A stretch of 9,189 nucleotides of DNA from Flavobacteriales bacterium UBA2104 (GTDB lineage: Bacteria > Bacteroidota > Bacteroidia > Flavobacteriales_D > Crocinitomicaceae): contig DCYS01000013.1 of assembly GCA_002331485.1 (NCBI GenBank), positions 1 through 9,189 on the forward strand, in the 5' to 3' direction. A program made the translations under genes and the position numbers. Under the pieces are notes generated by a model, which searched no databases, was not told the DNA's origin, and was given only the letters and a program-made list of their open reading frames with translations. Below are positions 6,209-9,189 of this stretch, in pieces (the stretch's first letter is position 1; each line of letters starts with the position of its first letter).

Positions 6209-7118
6209 ATGATAGCTTCGTTTTCTTTTTCCGATTTCTAAAATAAGTATTCCCTAACACTCCTATTAGTATCAATACCATTCCTGCGATTCCATAAAGT
6301 GAGATCACTTCGTCAAATAAAAACAAACCTAAAAAGAAAGCGTAGATCGATCCAAAGTATTTAAATGGCGTTATCGTTGCTGTATTGTCAGTGTGTAAGG
6401 CTTTTGTCATCAGTAATTGGGCGAATTGCGTAAAAACACCAATGATGATCAGAATGATCCACTCTTTTCCAACCGGTACAACATAGTCAGCAGCAGTTAG
6501 AACTGCCATGACAGGAATAGCTACAATTGGGAAATATGAAACAATGGTAATCGGAGCATCTGTATGCTTACACTTAACAATAGCGTTGTAGGAAACACCT
6601 GCACACATTGCTGAACCAATTCCGGCCAGGATCCACCAGGGATTGATTGTGGTTACTGTACTGTCGCTGCTTAAGAATTTCGATAACCCCATGAAAACAA
6701 TACCACCAAAGGCAATGAAAAAGAAAAGCCACTGAATTTTGTTGACACGTTCTTTGAGTAAGAATATCGCAATGATCACAGTGAATATTGGACTTAGATA
6801 CTGCACTGTTGTTGCAATAGCGATAGGAAGATTGTCAATTGTATAGAAAAATAAGGTCAGGGCGGTGGTGCCAAATATTCCTCGAACGATCAACCATTTT
6901 TTATTATTACCGAACAAAGGAATTCCTTTACTCTTGATGATCGCATAGCACATCAAAAATGTTATGATCGATCTGAATAAAATAATTTCAGGGATTGGGT
7001 ATTTTTGTATTCCGTCAATTATCGTTTGATCAGGTCCCTGACCAAGAATTTTCACAAAGGTATTGACGACAATAAAGCAGATGCCCGAGAGTAAAATGTA
7101 AATAATACCTTTGTTCAT
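6207..7118 (-). CDS. EamA/DMT-family transporter
   Basis: A 303-residue, ten-segment inner-membrane protein made of two EamA repeats. The first repeat ends with SPIFTVIIAIFLLKERV and the second with KYFGSIYAFFLGLFLFDEV, the typical acidic helix ends of the drug/metabolite transporter superfamily (RhaT/YdcZ/SAM-transporter type). The C-terminus is strongly basic (RNRKKKTKLS), fitting a cytoplasmic end. The substrate cannot be told from sequence; characterised relatives export amino acids, nucleotides or other small metabolites. I start at the ATG at 7118 (MNKGIIYILLSG): the in-frame start at 7223 would add 35 residues that overlap the divergent MutS-like gene and its promoter. Convergent with hutU, whose terminator abuts its stop codon. 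Confidence 0.88.
   Translation of the reverse strand: MNKGIIYILLSGICFIVVNTFVKILGQGPDQTIIDGIQKYPIPEIILFRSIITFLMCYAIIKSKGIPLFGNNKKWLIVRGIFGTTALTLFFYTIDNLPIAIATTVQYLSPIFTVIIAIFLLKERVNKIQWLFFFIAFGGIVFMGLSKFLSSDSTVTTINPWWILAGIGSAMCAGVSYNAIVKCKHTDAPITIVSYFPIVAIPVMAVLTAADYVVPVGKEWIILIIIGVFTQFAQLLMTKALHTDNTATITPFKYFGSIYAFFLGLFLFDEVISLYGIAGMVLILIGVLGNTYFRNRKKKTKLS
7106..7113 (+). promoter_or_regulatory. Putative -7 element for the MutS-like gene
   Basis: TACCTTTG fits TAnnTTTG. It lies 35 nt before the ATG at 7149, giving a predicted leader of about 30 nt, and falls inside the first codons of the divergent transporter gene. No convincing -33 TTG is seen at the expected distance. A partial Shine-Dalgarno (AGGA, 7142-7145) precedes the ATG. 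Confidence 0.35.
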
Positions 7119-7123
7119 TCGCG

Positions 7124-7131
7124 CAAAGATA
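7124..7131 (-). promoter_or_regulatory. Putative -7 element for the EamA transporter gene
   Basis: On the minus strand TATCTTTG fits TAnnTTTG and ends five bases before the ATG at 7118, so the transcript is predicted to start at or within a few bases of the start codon. No good -33 match is visible. It lies upstream of the opposing -7 element at 7106-7113, so the two promoters would fire through each other. Confidence 0.4.
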
Positions 7132-7148
7132 TAATTCGGATAGGAAAA

Positions 7149-8942
7149 ATGAGTAATACCAGTACAAAGAACACTTTGAAGTATCATAAAGACAGAATAG
7201 AGATGCTCGAAGTTGAACGTCAAAAATATTTGGTTCGTTCACGCTGGTGGGTGTTGATCAGATTATTAAGTTTTTCAGCGATCCCTGTAACCGTTTTTAT
7301 CGGATATCCCTTGGGCGGTTATTCAGCGATCATCTTGATCATTGAAGTTGTCCTGTTTTTAATTTTTGTACGAAAGAGTGCCGAGAATAAAGAGAGTTTA
7401 AATTTTGTCAAGCACCTTATCACCATCAATGAAAATGAGATCAAGGCATTGGGTCATGATTTTACTGCATTTCCAAATGGCGAACGATTTGAAGATCATT
7501 CACACCCATTTTCCTATGATATGGACGTTTTTGGAAAAGATAGCTTTTTCCAGATCATCAATAGAACAGTAACCAAAAGAGGAGAGACCACATTAGCACA
7601 TAGATTAACCCGAGGGGTGAAAGATCAAAGCCGTTCGATAGAAGCGGTGGAAGAGATCGCAGAAAATCCAGATTGGTTCCAGGAGTATTTAGCTTATGGG
7701 ATGCAGCAAAAAGATGATGTGGAGGATCTTTCTGTAGCCGCATGGGCCAAAAATGATATCAATGAACGCAGCTGGATGAAAGTGCTGTCGTACATTCTAC
7801 CAGTAATTGCCATTTCATTGACGTTACTCTACTCCTATGAGTTTATTCATGGAGCGTATTTTCTAATTGGACTGGTTTTGGTGATGATGCCGATCAGACA
7901 AGTGTTGAAACAATCCAATCAATTGCATCGCTCTTTGTCTGAATTAGGAAATGGAATTCAGGCTATGCAACAACAAATGGATCATCTGAGTAAGATCGAA
8001 TTTAAGTCCGATCTTTTACGATCCTATCAAAATGAATTTTTTGGAAAAGGGAAGAATGCTAAAGACGCGATCGATCAATTGGCAAAGCTTGTAAAGCACG
8101 CTGATTATAGAGATAATGCTGTAGTCGCTTTTGTACTCAACTTTTATTTGGCCTGGGATCTTAGCTTGACAGTTCGTGCCCGAAAATGGACAGAAGAATA
8201 CCGTCATCAGATCGATAATTGGGAACAGTTGATCTTTGAGTTCGAGGTATTGATCAGTGGTGCAAATTATAAGCGACTTCTTTCGGATGCAGCAACAAAG
8301 CCTCAATTGAAAGAAGATCTAGATCAAGCTATCGAAATGTCAGGACTCGGCCATCCCATAATACCTCGAGATAAAAGAGTTGATAATAGCTTTGAGCTTA
8401 AGAGTCAAGAACGATTTGCGATCATTACCGGGCCAAATATGGCAGGTAAAAGTACGTTTTTGCGAAGTGTTGGGGTAAATATTATGATGGCTCAAGCAGG
8501 ATTTCACGTATTGGCAGAACGATTTGTTTTCCCAAAACTATCGCTTTACTCAAGTATGAGAACAACAGATGATCTTAGTGAGGAAACATCTTATTTTCAT
8601 GCTGAGTTGCTGAGACTTCGTTTTATCATGGATGCAATAGATAGAGGTGAACATGTGTTCATCATTCTGGATGAGATCCTAAAAGGGACAAATTCCAAGG
8701 ATAAAGAAGAAGGATCTCGAAAATTCCTCAAGAAATTAGAGGAGAAGGGAGCAAGAGGTTTGATCGCTACACATGACTTATCTCTAACGGAATTAGCTGA
8801 TGCAAATGAATCAATTGTAAATAAATACTTTGATACAAATATCAGTGGAGATGAGATCTCTTTTGACTATAAAATGAGAGATGGAGTTGCACAGAACATG
8901 AACGCCAGCTTTTTGTTAAGAAAGATGAAATTGACAGAATAA
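7149..8942 (+). CDS. Membrane-anchored MutS-family ATPase
   Basis: A 597-residue MutS homologue without the mismatch-recognition domain: no N-terminal FxE motif, no connector. Two hydrophobic segments (about 33-52 and 58-74) come first. A MutS core (domain III) opening follows at residues 138-145, NRTVTKRG, matching the DRTVT.MG of MutS. A second hydrophobic pair (about 212-230 and 235-249) interrupts the core/lever, then helices with coiled-coil character (about 255-375). The C-terminal MutS V ATPase is intact: GLGHPII (399-405), Walker A GPNMAGKST (428-436), TTDDLSEETSYFHAE (472-486), Walker B ending D508-E509, and the THD switch (541-543). Known MutS ATPases dimerise on DNA; this form should instead be fixed at the inner membrane with its ATPase in the cytoplasm. 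Similar proteins are annotated MutS-like in Bacteroidota, with no function known to me. It is divergent from the transporter gene, and there is no mutL nearby. Confidence 0.9.
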   Translation: MSNTSTKNTLKYHKDRIEMLEVERQKYLVRSRWWVLIRLLSFSAIPVTVFIGYPLGGYSAIILIIEVVLFLIFVRKSAENKESLNFVKHLITINENEIKALGHDFTAFPNGERFEDHSHPFSYDMDVFGKDSFFQIINRTVTKRGETTLAHRLTRGVKDQSRSIEAVEEIAENPDWFQEYLAYGMQQKDDVEDLSVAAWAKNDINERSWMKVLSYILPVIAISLTLLYSYEFIHGAYFLIGLVLVMMPIRQVLKQSNQLHRSLSELGNGIQAMQQQMDHLSKIEFKSDLLRSYQNEFFGKGKNAKDAIDQLAKLVKHADYRDNAVVAFVLNFYLAWDLSLTVRARKWTEEYRHQIDNWEQLIFEFEVLISGANYKRLLSDAATKPQLKEDLDQAIEMSGLGHPIIPRDKRVDNSFELKSQERFAIITGPNMAGKSTFLRSVGVNIMMAQAGFHVLAERFVFPKLSLYSSMRTTDDLSEETSYFHAELLRLRFIMDAIDRGEHVFIILDEILKGTNSKDKEEGSRKFLKKLEEKGARGLIATHDLSLTELADANESIVNKYFDTNISGDEISFDYKMRDGVAQNMNASFLLRKMKLTE

Positions 8943-8985
8943 TCGGATGAAAAGACTGTAAATGATCAGTTTATTCGTGTAATGC

Positions 8986-9025
8986 TGTCAAAATGGCAAG
9001 AAAAAAGTTTTGGCAAAAAGTTTGA
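8986..9025 (+). promoter_or_regulatory. Possible sigma54-type promoter and inverted repeat before trxA
   Basis: TTGGCA (9010-9015), AAAAG, then TTTGA (9021-9025) resembles a -24/-12 element (TTGGCAC-N5-TTGC): the GG is perfect, but the -12 GC is replaced by GA. Upstream, TGTCA-AAA-TGGCA (8986-8998) is an inverted repeat with one arm mismatch that could bind a regulator. The start would be near 9037, with a leader of about 60 nt. No TAnnTTTG element is seen in the 154-nt gap. This is inference from motif resemblance only. Confidence 0.35.
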
Positions 9026-9096
9026 CCACATTGAATTGAAAGTATAAATTTATAATCCTCAAACAGGAATAAACAGAAACAAAATAAATTAAAGTT

Positions 9097-9189
9097 ATGG
9101 CAGTAGAAATAACAGACGCAAACTTCGATGAAGTTGTATTGAATTCAGATAAACCAGTAGTTGTTGACTTTTGGGCTGAGTGGTGTGGA
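9097..9189 (+). CDS. trxA: Thioredoxin (partial, 3' end outside window)
   Basis: Thirty-one codons are present: MAVEITDANFDEVVLNSDKP followed by VVVDFWAEWCG, the start of the WCGPC active site; the window ends on the glycine. The sequence begins directly with the fold's first strand and has no signal peptide, so this is the cytoplasmic thioredoxin, the general disulfide reductase fed by thioredoxin reductase and NADPH. The ATG is preceded by an A-rich, Shine-Dalgarno-free leader. It lies 154 nt behind the MutS-like gene in the same direction, with its own likely control region between them. It is distinct from the exported thioredoxin at 3447-3923, which has CKFC in place of CGPC. Confidence 0.92.
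   Translation, partial: MAVEITDANFDEVVLNSDKPVVVDFWAEWCG

Noticed and set aside
6154..6211. ATG directly after the hutU stop, and an AGGAGG at 6177-6182, suggesting a small gene
   Set aside because: The frame runs through the terminator hairpin into the opposing gene, and no start codon lies at a proper distance from AGGAGG; the sequence is explained by the terminator.
9022..9048. Sigma70-like TTGACC with TATAAA 15 nt downstream in front of trxA
   Set aside because: Bacteroidota primary sigma factors use TTTG/TAnnTTTG, and the 15-nt spacer is short even for sigma70; the resemblance is probably due to AT-rich sequence.
1..9189. CRISPR array, tRNA, rRNA, insertion sequence, phage or defence island
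   Set aside because: No regularly spaced repeats, tRNA-like cloverleaf, transposase, integrase or inverted-repeat ends were seen; gene content and base composition look uniform and chromosomal.

Overview
The window looks like ordinary chromosome from a low-GC Bacteroidota bacterium, probably a flavobacterium or a relative such as the Cryomorphaceae/Crocinitomicaceae. Reasons: AT-rich DNA; upstream elements fitting the Bacteroidota promoter (TTTG / about 19 nt / TAnnTTTG) instead of sigma70 boxes; starts that mostly lack Shine-Dalgarno sequences; a TonB-dependent receptor with an N-terminal carboxypeptidase-regulatory-like domain; and the long form of urocanase. I see no mobile element, CRISPR array, rRNA or tRNA.

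Layout. A pirin-family cupin (minus, 27-740) and yidD (plus, 818-1060) diverge from a short shared control region. Next comes a two-gene operon with an ATGA overlap: a TonB-dependent outer-membrane receptor (1168-3450) and a secreted thioredoxin-fold protein (3447-3923). A 44-residue DUF2256 zinc-ribbon gene (minus, 3920-4054) converges on the thioredoxin gene, and their stop codons overlap. hutU, urocanate hydratase (4159-6153), has its own promoter and a strong hairpin terminator that runs into the stop codon of a converging EamA/DMT transporter gene (minus, 6207-7118). That gene diverges from a gene for a membrane-anchored MutS-family ATPase (7149-8942). The window ends 31 codons into a cytoplasmic thioredoxin, trxA (from 9097).

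How the genes work together. Only the receptor-thioredoxin pair makes a clear functional unit. The receptor has just two cysteines in 760 residues, and they form a CxxC in the plug. The next, translationally coupled gene encodes an exported CxxC thioredoxin, so a redox partnership in the envelope is a reasonable hypothesis. The rest are single-gene units: membrane-protein insertion (YidD), histidine breakdown (HutU, with no other hut gene here), drug/metabolite export (EamA), an unusual membrane MutS homologue, and redox homeostasis (TrxA). Several -7 elements lie so close to their start codons that leaderless or nearly leaderless mRNAs are predicted.

I found no clear new multi-gene system. 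The observations most worth a second look are the CxxC receptor/thioredoxin pair, the membrane MutS with a transmembrane hairpin inside its core domain, the small DUF2256 gene, and a possible sigma54-type promoter in front of trxA.
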